Shown here in pieces: positions 26,339 through 34,169 of a stretch of 64,000 nucleotides of DNA (the stretch's first letter is position 1; each line of letters opens with the position of its first letter). The notes below the pieces were generated by a model, which was not told the DNA's origin, did not search any database, and saw only the letters and a list, made by a program, of their open reading frames with translations. This stretch comes from Microbacterium candidum (GTDB lineage: Bacteria; Actinomycetota; Actinomycetes; Actinomycetales; Microbacteriaceae), in contig NZ_JASXSZ010000001.1 in NCBI RefSeq assembly GCF_030315975.1, positions 1 through 64,000 of the forward strand, written 5' to 3'. Position numbers and translations under genes: made by a program.

Positions 26339-27433
26339 ATGTCGACGACGTCGCAGCAGGCAGCGGCGATCCGACCGCGGCAGGTCGAGCGCATGCGTCA
26401 GCACGACCGCGCGGACGGTGGGGCCGTCGCGACAACACGCTTCCAGCGCCTCTACGGCGCACGCGGGGCCGCCCGGTTCACGGGCCTCACCGGCGTCACG
26501 CTCGACGTCACCTCTCCTGCGGAGTTCGCCGCCACGCTCACCGAGACGCATGTCGACGGGTTCGCCCTCTTCTCACTGTCGAACAGCACGGAGGTCGAGC
26601 TCCGCGTCTGCGGCAGCGGTCGCGGCGGTGCGACGGATCGCCTGCTCGCCGCGACCGTCTCGGGAGGAGCGGGCCTCGTCGCCGGCACCGACCCCGCCGC
26701 CTCGGCGGACTGGTGGGCGTGTCCGCCGGGACGCATGGCCGTGCTCGCCGACACGGGCGATCGTCTGGCCGTCCGACGAGGATCCGAGATCGTCGGCGTG
26801 GTCGTGCCCGATCGACTGATCGGGAGCGGGATGCCGCGACGCAACGCCGTGCTCCCCGATTCCCCGCTCGCCTCCGCCGTGCAGGCCTTCCTCTTCTCCC
26901 TGCTCGCCCACCTCGTGCAGGATGCGGGCGAGGGGGTTTCGGCATCCGTTCCGCTCGGCGCGCTCGCCGACCTCACGCGCTCCCTTCTCGCGGACTCGTG
27001 GAACCGGTCGGGGCCTGATGCGCGCGAGCAGGAGATCCGGCTGCAGGTGGCGGGCCTCATCGAGCAGCGCCATCGCGAGCCGGACATCACGGTCGCCTCG
27101 ATCGCGCGTGAGCTCCACCTCAGCAGGCGCCAGGTCTATCGCTACTTCGAGCACACCGGGATCGCGGGCCTCCTCGCCGAGCGCCGCGTCCTCACCGCGA
27201 AGTCGCTCATCGAGCAGTTCCCCGCCCTGTCGCTGCGCGAGGTGGCGCTCGGCTGCGGGTTCCGCGACGTCGACCGGCTGCGCGTGCACTTCAAGCGGCA
27301 GGTCGGCGTGACACCCCGCCAGTTCCGCGACTCGATCATCGTGCGGGTCGGCGGACCCGAAGGGGCGGAGGCGGACTTCTCCGAGCGTCGTCAGCGCCTG
27401 CAGTCGGCGCAGATCCCTTCCAACGCGGCATAG
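26339..27433 (+). CDS. AraC-family transcriptional regulator
   Basis: A 364-residue regulator. The N-terminal about 230 residues form a ligand or oligomerisation domain like that of AraC-binding-domain-like proteins. The C-terminal pair of helix-turn-helices spans about 240-340 (ITVASIARELHLSRRQVYRYFE and LSLREVALGCGFRDVDRLRVHFK, then GVTPRQFRDS). Divergence from ureA makes it the likely regulator of the urease operon (inference). Its 3' end overlaps the convergent fur-family gene by 43 bases. Confidence 0.88.
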   Translation: MSTTSQQAAAIRPRQVERMRQHDRADGGAVATTRFQRLYGARGAARFTGLTGVTLDVTSPAEFAATLTETHVDGFALFSLSNSTEVELRVCGSGRGGATDRLLAATVSGGAGLVAGTDPAASADWWACPPGRMAVLADTGDRLAVRRGSEIVGVVVPDRLIGSGMPRRNAVLPDSPLASAVQAFLFSLLAHLVQDAGEGVSASVPLGALADLTRSLLADSWNRSGPDAREQEIRLQVAGLIEQRHREPDITVASIARELHLSRRQVYRYFEHTGIAGLLAERRVLTAKSLIEQFPALSLREVALGCGFRDVDRLRVHFKRQVGVTPRQFRDSIIVRVGGPEGAEADFSERRQRLQSAQIPSNAA

Positions 27434-27861
27434 TCGGGCTGGAATTCGAAGCCCGTCCGGTCGCGCAGCTGCGCGATGGCGTCGCTGAACGCGTCGGCGG
27501 GCAGGATGACCACGCTGTCGCACCGGCGGCAATGCCCGTGGAGGTGCCCGTGCGCCGTCGACGTGGTCGCAAGGTGATACCTGACGGCGCCGCCCGCCGT
27601 ACGCCGCATCGCGGCGATGCCGTACTCGACGAGCAGGTCCAGCGTGCGGTACACCGTCGCCCGGTGCACTCCCGCGTCGGCGAGCCGCCCGGCGACGGCG
27701 TCCGCGGTGAGATGCTCGGGGCTCTCCGCAAGCAGTTCGACGACGAGCCGACGAGCGGGCGTCACGCGCTCGCCCCGGTCGCGCAGGGCGGCGAGGCCGT
27801 CCTGCACCGCCTGCGCGGCGGATCGCAGATGCAGCTGACGATGATCGAGCGTGGTGGACAC
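27391..27861 (-). CDS. Fur-family metalloregulator, possibly nickel-responsive (Nur)
   Basis: A 156-residue Fur-superfamily repressor. The winged helix spans about 25-85 (RVTPARRLVVELL, VHRATVYRTLDLLVE). The metal-binding segment HGHLHGHCRRCD and the C-terminal CADCRR give two CxxC-type pairs for a structural zinc. The extra His residues are compatible with a sensor site. The GTG start at 27861 has GGGAGG upstream. Sitting beside urease and an ECF nickel importer, it is a candidate Nur, but Zur or Fur cannot be excluded from sequence alone. Confidence 0.85.
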   Translation of the reverse strand: MSTTLDHRQLHLRSAAQAVQDGLAALRDRGERVTPARRLVVELLAESPEHLTADAVAGRLADAGVHRATVYRTLDLLVEYGIAAMRRTAGGAVRYHLATTSTAHGHLHGHCRRCDSVVILPADAFSDAIAQLRDRTGFEFQPDYAALEGICADCRR

Positions 27862-27999
27862 GGCGCCTCCCTTTCGCGTCGTCGTGGCTCCATCATCCCC
27901 CGCGGCGAGGCCGGCGCCGGCTCCCCCATGCGAGCCCTCGCTCGCGGGGGCCCACAGGCGCGGTGCGCGGCGTACCGTTGGAAGAGGAGGGAGGCCGCA

Positions 28000-28188
28000 A
28001 TGCGAGCGACAGTGGGAGACCGCATCCGCGTGCACGGTCGGGCGGTCGGGATGGCGGACCACCTCGGCGAGGTGATCGAGATCCGCGGGACGGATGACGA
28101 GCCGCTGCTCGTGATCCGCTACGACGACGGGCACGAGGGGCTGCTGTCCCCCGGTGCCGACTGCGAGGTGCTGCACCCCGCCGGCTGA
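28000..28188 (+). CDS. DUF1918 small protein
   Basis: A 62-residue protein with the DUF1918 pattern: VGDRIRVHGRAVGMADHLGE, then IRYDDGHEGLLSPGADCEV. It forms a small beta-barrel-like domain of unknown function. GAGGAGGGAGG precedes the ATG at 28000. It is monocistronic or read with the acetyltransferase gene 46 bases on. Confidence 0.85.
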   Translation: MRATVGDRIRVHGRAVGMADHLGEVIEIRGTDDEPLLVIRYDDGHEGLLSPGADCEVLHPAG

Positions 28189-28234
28189 GTCGGAGCCCCG
28201 CGCTACGGTGGAGCTTACGACGAGGAGCGCGGGA

Positions 28235-28780
28235 ATGATCGACGGGATCGAGATCCGGCGGGCGAGTGCGGCGGATGCGCCGGCCGTCCTGCAGATGGCG
28301 GACGGCATCATCGAGTGGTTCGTCAGCATGGGCAACGTGAGCCAGTGGGGCACGGAGCCCTGGTCCTCGTCACAGAAGCGGATCGCGCGCGTCACCGAGG
28401 CACTGGGCCTGCCCGACGCATGGGTCGCGGAGCACCCTGATCTCGGCATCGTGGGCGTGCTGGTCGTCGGCGACGCGATGGAGTACGTCCCTGCGGCAAC
28501 CGAGCCCGAGGTCTACGTGCGTCTGCTGCTCGCGAGCCGTGACGAGCGAGCGCGCGGAATCGGCCGCCGCCTCATGGCGTTCGCCGACGAACGGGCCCGT
28601 GCGGCCGGCGTCGAGCGCCTCCGCGTCGACTGCTACGGCGGTGGCACGGGCGATCTCGTGAAGTTCTACGAGTCGTGCGGCTACGACCGCATCCAGACCT
28701 TCGACATCGACGGCTGGCCGGGTCAGCTGCTCGGCCGCACGCTGCAGGATACGGTCACAGCGGTTCGATCCGGAAGGTGA
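28235..28780 (+). CDS. GNAT family N-acetyltransferase
   Basis: A 181-residue GNAT protein. It starts IEIRRASAADAPAVLQMADG, and the acetyl-CoA-binding loop is RDERARGIGRRLMAFADERA (about 110-130). The final beta strands contain FYESCGYDRI. The acceptor substrate is not predictable. GAGGAG precedes the ATG at 28235. Its last 26 bases overlap the convergent arabinan-operon gene. Confidence 0.85.
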   Translation: MIDGIEIRRASAADAPAVLQMADGIIEWFVSMGNVSQWGTEPWSSSQKRIARVTEALGLPDAWVAEHPDLGIVGVLVVGDAMEYVPAATEPEVYVRLLLASRDERARGIGRRLMAFADERARAAGVERLRVDCYGGGTGDLVKFYESCGYDRIQTFDIDGWPGQLLGRTLQDTVTAVRSGR

Positions 28781-29693
28781 AGGAGCGCCCGTCGCGGAAC
28801 GGCTCGACCAGCTCGACGTTTTCGAACGCGACGCCGCCCGGGATCGGGTGGTCGCTCATCCAGTACGTGACCCGGCCGTTGACCTGGGCCCGGAGGGCCG
28901 GGTCGGGGTCCTTCGCACGCCACTCCTGGACCGCGCGAAGACCCTTGAAGTGCCAATGCTCCGCGGTGCCGACGGCGTACTCGGCGGCAGTGGGATCGGC
29001 CTCATCGGGCTTGACGCGCACGACGGCCTCATCGCCCTCGACGACGCGCACCCCGACGCCGAAGGCGGCGTGGTCGGTGAACCCGTTCCCGGTGTGGCGC
29101 GGCCAGAGCGTCTGCGAGGTCGCGGTGCCGCCCGCGAGTTCGAGCTCGCGCAGCCGCGCCCAGTTGCCCATCGTCGCGCTGAGCACGCAGGCGTACAGCG
29201 GCACGGAATCGGCCCGGATGTGCGCGGCGAGTGCGACCTCGTGGGGCCGATCGCGTATGAAGGTCGCGGTCACCCGCACATGGGCGCCGTTCGCGAACGG
29301 CTCGCACAGGATGCTGACGCTCAGGGTGTCGCCATCCACCATCCCCCGCGTCGGGTCATCGCCGGCACGGGGTGCGGGATCGGCGGGCGGGTCCGCAGAC
29401 CAGAACCGCAGCCCCGGAACGTCGTCCAGGCCGGAGCGCTCGAGCTCCGAGTACCCGCGCTCCGTCGCTCCCAGCGGGATCGGCTCGATCGCGATGAAGT
29501 TGATCAGGCGATCGCGATCGTGTCCGAGGTACGGCGTGTAGATGCGGATGAGGCCGCGCGGCCCGCCCAGCGGGTGGAGGCCGATCTGCATCCCGTCGGG
29601 GTTCCCCCAGCGCGGCTCGCGAGGACCCGCGCCCGCGGCAGGGCGCAGCCAGCCGGTCTCGTCGACGGCGGCGAGACGGAGGGAGTCGTCCAC
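28755..29693 (-). CDS. Unrecognised protein, last gene of the isomerase-kinase operon
   Basis: A 312-residue soluble protein that I cannot assign. It has no signal peptide. Blocks worth noting are RGLIRIYTPYLGHDRDRLIN, FIAIEPIPLGATERGYSELE, VPGLRFWSADP and a C-terminal EHWHFKGLRA. The strand-rich pattern with Trp/His near the end recalls mutarotase-like or beta-sandwich sugar-binding folds, but no motif is decisive. It begins with GTG one base after the isomerase stop, so it is co-expressed with D-arabinose catabolic genes. Confidence 0.7.
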   Translation of the reverse strand: MDDSLRLAAVDETGWLRPAAGAGPREPRWGNPDGMQIGLHPLGGPRGLIRIYTPYLGHDRDRLINFIAIEPIPLGATERGYSELERSGLDDVPGLRFWSADPPADPAPRAGDDPTRGMVDGDTLSVSILCEPFANGAHVRVTATFIRDRPHEVALAAHIRADSVPLYACVLSATMGNWARLRELELAGGTATSQTLWPRHTGNGFTDHAAFGVGVRVVEGDEAVVRVKPDEADPTAAEYAVGTAEHWHFKGLRAVQEWRAKDPDPALRAQVNGRVTYWMSDHPIPGGVAFENVELVEPFRDGRSFTFRIEPL

Positions 29694-29694
29694 G

Positions 29695-31329
29695 TCAGAG
29701 GTTCACCCGGCCCACGAGGTTGACCTTGATGCCCAGGCGATCGAACATCGCGGCCTTCGCGGCGAGCGCCTTGTCGGCGGTCTCGGCATCGGGCGCGTAG
29801 GCGACCTGGGCGTGGTTGGCCTTGTGGCGCGCCATGAACTGGTCGCGCGTCACGTCGTGCAGGACGACGTTGGCGATCGGCCACTCCGGGTTCGTCGCGT
29901 CCTTGCGTCGCTGCGTCTCCGCCGCGGGCAGCTCGACGACGGTGGCGCGGAAGATGTCCGCCTGCAGGATGCCCTCGGCGATGAAGACGCGCGAGATCAC
30001 GACCTCGCCGGGCTTGGAGACGCCGTTGATCGTCGCGCCGCCGGCGGGGAAGAACACGTGGCCCTGGCGCCATCCCTCCGCGTTCTGCCATCCGCCCAGG
30101 TGGGATGCGGGCACCGACCCGGAGATCTCGTAGACCCACACGAACTCGCCGTCGAACTCCTCGCCCCAGCGCACGTCGTGGAGCGTGTTGTCGGGCACGA
30201 GCCCCATCGCGCGCCACACGCGGTCGGTCACCAGCGCATCGACCGCGACACCTTCGTCGGCCTCGTTGAAGTGCGGGAAGGCGCGGCCGGCGTGCAGCTC
30301 GCGCGCTCCGTCGCGGGAGGACACGGGGGGCCGTTCCGTCGAGTTGAGGATGCCCTCGGCGAGATCCGACGCAGGCACGAGGTCCTTGAGGCCCTGCTGG
30401 TACTGGATGCCGACGGCATCCAGCCCGAAGTCGTCCGCGATGCGCAGGGCCGCGATGTACATCTTCATCTGCCACTGCACCTGCTCGCGCGTGAGCTCGG
30501 TGGCCGCATCCTCGCCGTAGACGAACGTCATGCCGTGGTCGATCAGCCAGTCGTACGCGGCATCGGCCTCGGCGTCCGTCACCCGCAGCATCTCCGCGTA
30601 CAGCGCGGACTGCGACAGGCGCTCCTTGTAGACGCCGATGCGGTTCAGCAGCTCGTCGTCGAAGATCGCGTTGTACATGCCCATGCAGCCCTCGTCGAAC
30701 ACGCCGATGATGGCCTTGTCCGTGAGGAGCTCGTCGCCGAGCGCGCGCCCGAGGGCGACCTCCGGGGTGTCGGGCAGCTCCGGCAGCCGGCGGACGTGGG
30801 ATGCGTCGTGCACGATGCATCCGGTCTCCACCCATTCGCGCAGCCCGTCGCGGAACCAGTCGTCGGTGAAGTCGACCGACCACGTCGTCGCGTAGGGCTT
30901 CCCCATCTTCGTGAGGCCGGCGTTGAGCCCGAGGAGGCCGACGAGCCCCGGCCAGTCCCCGGCGAAGTTCGCGACCGTGAGGATCGGCCCGCGGTGCGTG
31001 CGGAGGCCGGCGAGGACGTGGTGGGAGTACTGCCAGTTCGCGATCGCGACGACGAGCGGCGCATCGGCGGGGATCTTCTTGAAGACCTCCATGCCCATCC
31101 GCTGGCTCGAGATGAACCCGTGGCCCGTCGCGGGATCGACGCCGAACGGACGCACGACCTGCCAGCCGAGGTCGTTCAGCACGCCGGTGACCCCGGCCTC
31201 GAGCTCGACCTGCGTCGGCCACCCGGCGATGTTCGCGGATTCGCGCAGGTCGCCCGAGGTGATGAGGTAGGCCGTTCGCTCCGGGGCGTCGGGACGCACG
31301 TGCGTCGCGGGCATGGCGTAGTCGGTCAT
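29695..31329 (-). CDS. L-fucose/D-arabinose isomerase-family protein
   Basis: A 544-residue member of the fucose/arabinose isomerase superfamily, long enough to include all three domains. Recognisable features are the NFAGDWPGLVGLLGLNAGL region and an acidic metal-binding area (DEGCMGMYNAIFDDE), with HFNEADEG later. In this locus the best substrate is D-arabinose, giving D-ribulose (inference from the neighbouring D-arabinanases and kinase). Its ATG overlaps the kinase stop (ATGA). Confidence 0.82.
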   Translation of the reverse strand: MTDYAMPATHVRPDAPERTAYLITSGDLRESANIAGWPTQVELEAGVTGVLNDLGWQVVRPFGVDPATGHGFISSQRMGMEVFKKIPADAPLVVAIANWQYSHHVLAGLRTHRGPILTVANFAGDWPGLVGLLGLNAGLTKMGKPYATTWSVDFTDDWFRDGLREWVETGCIVHDASHVRRLPELPDTPEVALGRALGDELLTDKAIIGVFDEGCMGMYNAIFDDELLNRIGVYKERLSQSALYAEMLRVTDAEADAAYDWLIDHGMTFVYGEDAATELTREQVQWQMKMYIAALRIADDFGLDAVGIQYQQGLKDLVPASDLAEGILNSTERPPVSSRDGARELHAGRAFPHFNEADEGVAVDALVTDRVWRAMGLVPDNTLHDVRWGEEFDGEFVWVYEISGSVPASHLGGWQNAEGWRQGHVFFPAGGATINGVSKPGEVVISRVFIAEGILQADIFRATVVELPAAETQRRKDATNPEWPIANVVLHDVTRDQFMARHKANHAQVAYAPDAETADKALAAKAAMFDRLGIKVNLVGRVNL

Positions 31330-32873
31330 GTCGTCTCCTGTGGTGTGAGGTTCTGTCGCGCGGGGGCCGGCGCGTCGTCGCGCTGCGCGGCCGCGAGCTC
31401 GTGGGCGATGGTCTTGGTGGCGGCGTACAGCCGCAGGTAGCGGTCGAAGAGCGCGTCGTAGGCCGCGGCGTTCTCGGGGCGCGGCTCGACGAGGTCGGCG
31501 ACCGGGTTCCAGTCGCGGATGCCGGGCGCCTCCCCCGCCGGCGCGACCGCGCACGCCGCGAGGAACGCGGCCCCGTAGCTGGCGCCGATCGTCACCTGCG
31601 GGACCTCCTGCACGAGCCCCGTGGCGTCCGACACGATCTGCAGCCACAGCGCGCCCTGCGTGCCGCCGCCGACCGCGACGATGCGGCGGATGTCGGCGCC
31701 TGCGGCGCGCATCGTCTCGACGTTGTGCCGCACCCCGAGGGCCGTGGCCTCGAGGGCCGCGCGATACAGGTCGCCGCGGCCGTGATCGAGGGTGAGCCCC
31801 GCGATGACGCCGCGCGCGTCGGGGTCGAGGATCGGCGTCCGTTCGCCGGCGAAGTACGGCAGCATCGACAGGCCCCGGGCGCCGACGCCGGAGTCGGCGG
31901 CCTCGTCGAGGAGGGTCGGGTAGTCGGCATCCGTCAGGTCCTTGATCCAGGCGGTGAGCGCACCGGACGTCGAGAGCCCGCCGGCGAGGTTGCGGGTGCC
32001 GGGGAAGGCACCGACCGTCGTCCACATCGAGGGCGTGCGAAGGGTCTCCTCGCCGGTGGCGACGAGGAACATCGTCGTGCCGTACATGAGCAAGAGGTCG
32101 CCGACCTCGTGCGCTCCGGCGCTGACGGCCTCGCTCCACGCGTCGATCGTGCCGACGATGACCGGCGTGCCGGCGGGGATCCCGGTGGCGAGGGATGCGG
32201 CATCCGTCATCGTGCCGGCGACGTCGCCTGCCCACCGGAGTTCCGGGCGCTCGATGCCGGGCGCGTAGGCGTCCCACCACGGCTCGTGCCAGGCCTCGGC
32301 ATCCACGTCGTAGAGCGGCGAGACCTGGCTCGCCGACTCGTGATCGAGGACGTAGGCGCCGGTGAGCCGGCGGGCGAGCCAGGATGCCGGCATGAAGAGC
32401 CGCTGCGCGCGGGCGTAGGCGTCGGGCTCCTCGTCGGCGATCCACGCGATCTTGGGGCCTCCGGCCTGGGTGGTGAGCTGCGACCCCCCGACGCGGGTGA
32501 TCGCCTCGACGCCGAGGTCGGCCGTCATCCGCTCGATCTGCGCGACGGCGCGCGTGTCGACGCCGTACAGGATCGCCGGGCGGACCGGCTCATCGGCCTC
32601 GTCGGCGAGCAGGATGCAGGGCCCCATCCCGCTCACGCCGACGGCGGCGATCTCGGCATCGGGCGCCTGGGCGAGGAGTTCGCGGGCGAGGCCGGCGAAC
32701 TCCTCCCACCAGACCCGGCTGTCCATCTCGACCCACCCCGGATGCGGGCGGTCGACGTCGTGCGCGACGGTCGCGGTCGCGACGATCCTGCCGGCGGATT
32801 CGCTGGAATCGATATCGACGAGAACGCCCTTGCTGCTGGACGTGCCGATGTCGACGCCGAGCGTGCACTTCAT
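31326..32873 (-). CDS. FGGY-family pentulose kinase
   Basis: A 515-residue sugar kinase. Phosphate-1 motif VDIGTSSSKGVL is at the N-terminus, the catalytic Asp is in GTIDAWSEAV, phosphate-2 is STSGALTAW, and the C-terminal FGGY signature is in VGGGTQGALWLQIVSDATG. With the isomerase it would act as a D-ribulokinase giving D-ribulose 5-phosphate (inference); xylulokinase is the alternative. GGAGGAT precedes the ATG at 32873. It is first in a three-gene operon behind a LacI operator. Confidence 0.85.
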   Translation of the reverse strand: MKCTLGVDIGTSSSKGVLVDIDSSESAGRIVATATVAHDVDRPHPGWVEMDSRVWWEEFAGLARELLAQAPDAEIAAVGVSGMGPCILLADEADEPVRPAILYGVDTRAVAQIERMTADLGVEAITRVGGSQLTTQAGGPKIAWIADEEPDAYARAQRLFMPASWLARRLTGAYVLDHESASQVSPLYDVDAEAWHEPWWDAYAPGIERPELRWAGDVAGTMTDAASLATGIPAGTPVIVGTIDAWSEAVSAGAHEVGDLLLMYGTTMFLVATGEETLRTPSMWTTVGAFPGTRNLAGGLSTSGALTAWIKDLTDADYPTLLDEAADSGVGARGLSMLPYFAGERTPILDPDARGVIAGLTLDHGRGDLYRAALEATALGVRHNVETMRAAGADIRRIVAVGGGTQGALWLQIVSDATGLVQEVPQVTIGASYGAAFLAACAVAPAGEAPGIRDWNPVADLVEPRPENAAAYDALFDRYLRLYAATKTIAHELAAAQRDDAPAPARQNLTPQETT

Positions 32874-32905
32874 CGGATCCTCCTCGATCACAGCGTGCCT
32901 GCGGG

Positions 32906-32921
32906 GTCGCGTTCTCGCGAC
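32906..32921 (-). promoter_or_regulatory. 5'-leader inverted repeat before the kinase gene
   Basis: GTCGCG-TTCT-CGCGAC, a 6-bp stem with a 4-base loop, lies between the promoter and the start codon. It could be an mRNA hairpin; comparable leader dyads precede lacI and the binding-protein gene. Confidence 0.4.
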
Positions 32922-32929
32922 GTGCACTC

Positions 32930-32958
32930 ACGTTACACGAAATCGATTTCATGAACAA
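32930..32958 (-). promoter_or_regulatory. Promoter with LacI operator in its spacer (kinase operon)
   Basis: On the minus strand TTGTTC (32958-32953), 17 bases, then TAACGT (32935-32930) form a plausible sigma-70-like promoter. The palindrome GAAATCGATTTC (32939-32950) lies wholly in the spacer, so a bound repressor would block RNA polymerase. Confidence 0.75.
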
Positions 32959-33004
32959 TCGACGAAACGACCGTTTCCCGTGAAACCTCGTGCCCCCGGG
33001 GGAG

Positions 33005-34081
33005 TCAGGCGCGAGTGGTCTCCGGCGCGGCGACCGGCGTGGCGGTCGCCGGTACCGTAGACGACGCGGCGGCCGACGAGCGCGTCGCCGAGGATGCCGG
33101 CGCCGCGGTGCGGGCCGGCTGCAGCTCGTTGCGGAGCACGATCGTCCGCGCGGGCTGATCGTCGCCGTTGATGCGCTCGAGCAGCATGCGGGCGGCGGTC
33201 ACGCCCATGTGGCGCGCGGGCAGCCGGACGACGGTGACCACGCTGGGGGAGAGCGTCGTGAACGGGAGCGATCCGACGACGGCGACGCCGACGCGGGGAG
33301 GCGTGAGCCCATGCTCGGTCAGCACCTGGATCGCGCCGACGCCCAGCATGTTGTTGGCCGCGACGACCGCGTCGGGAGGCTCCGGGAGGGCGAGCAGCTC
33401 CTCCATGACATCGCGGCCGCCGTCGACGCGGAACGTCGAGAAGCGCAGCAGCTCGTCGGGGTCGGCGTCGGGGAAGTTGCGGGCGATCACAGCCCGCCAT
33501 CCCTGTGCGCGCTCGTACGCCGTCTCGATGTGCTCGGGGCCGGTGATGCATGCGATGCGGCGATAGCCGGACTGCACGAGGTTCTCGGTGGCCGCCTGGC
33601 CGGCGGTGCGGTTCGCCATGACGACGCCGTCGATGTCGTAGCCCGTGCCGCGGTCGACCGCGACGACGGGTCGCCCGGCGGCCATGATGTCGTCGAGGTT
33701 GGTGTGGTCGGACGCCGCCGCGAGGATGACGCCCGCCATATGCTCCGAGATCGCGATCTGGAGGTAGGTCGACTCCTTGTCGAGGTCCGAGTCGGTGTTG
33801 CACAGCACGACGGAGTACCCGGCGCTCTGCGCGACGTCCTCGACGCCCCGCGCGAGCTCGGTGAAGTAGGGGTTCTCGATGTCGGGGATGACGAGCGCGA
33901 TGACCTCGGACTCCTGGCGCCGGAGCGTGCGCGCCGTGCGATTCGGGCTGAAGCGCAGCTGCCTCGCGGCCTCGCGGACGGCGAGCGCCTTCTCCTCGGA
34001 CACCCCCATGCCGTTGAAGACCCGCGACACGGTCGCCGGCGAGACGCCGGCGAGCTTCGCGACTTCGTAGATCGTGGCCAT
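33005..34081 (-). CDS. LacI-family repressor of the arabinan locus
   Basis: A 358-residue LacI/GalR regulator. The N-terminal helix-turn-helix and hinge are IYEVAKLAGVSPATVSRVFNG through about residue 60. A periplasmic-binding-protein-like effector domain spans about 60-320. The last 35 residues are an Ala/Ser/Thr/Pro tail not usual in the family. The palindromes with the CG-centred core typical of LacI sites (six in this locus) are its likely operators, one of them 53 bases upstream of its own start. The inducer may be a D-arabinose-containing sugar (inference). Confidence 0.9.
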   Translation of the reverse strand: MATIYEVAKLAGVSPATVSRVFNGMGVSEEKALAVREAARQLRFSPNRTARTLRRQESEVIALVIPDIENPYFTELARGVEDVAQSAGYSVVLCNTDSDLDKESTYLQIAISEHMAGVILAAASDHTNLDDIMAAGRPVVAVDRGTGYDIDGVVMANRTAGQAATENLVQSGYRRIACITGPEHIETAYERAQGWRAVIARNFPDADPDELLRFSTFRVDGGRDVMEELLALPEPPDAVVAANNMLGVGAIQVLTEHGLTPPRVGVAVVGSLPFTTLSPSVVTVVRLPARHMGVTAARMLLERINGDDQPARTIVLRNELQPARTAAPASSATRSSAAASSTVPATATPVAAPETTRA

Positions 34082-34093
34082 GGCTCCCCCTGC

Positions 34094-34114
34094 CCGACTC
34101 TTCCGTCGAGTCGG
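34094..34114 (-). promoter_or_regulatory. 5'-leader inverted repeat before lacI
   Basis: CCGACTC-N7-GAGTCGG, directly upstream of the lacI ribosome site. The arm CGACTC/GAGTCG is shared with a palindrome upstream of the sugar-binding-protein gene (45676-45693). Confidence 0.45.
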
Positions 34115-34133
34115 TGCGTCAACATTACATTGT

Positions 34134-34147
34134 TGAAATCGATTCCA
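34134..34147. promoter_or_regulatory. LacI-type operator upstream of lacI
   Basis: TGAAATCGATTCCA, one mismatch from the perfect palindrome. It sits between the lacI start (34081) and the end of the GH116 gene (34170), consistent with autoregulation. A TAATGT -10-like element lies on the lacI side. Confidence 0.75.
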
Positions 34148-34169
34148 CCCCTGTGAGCCTCAGACGGCG

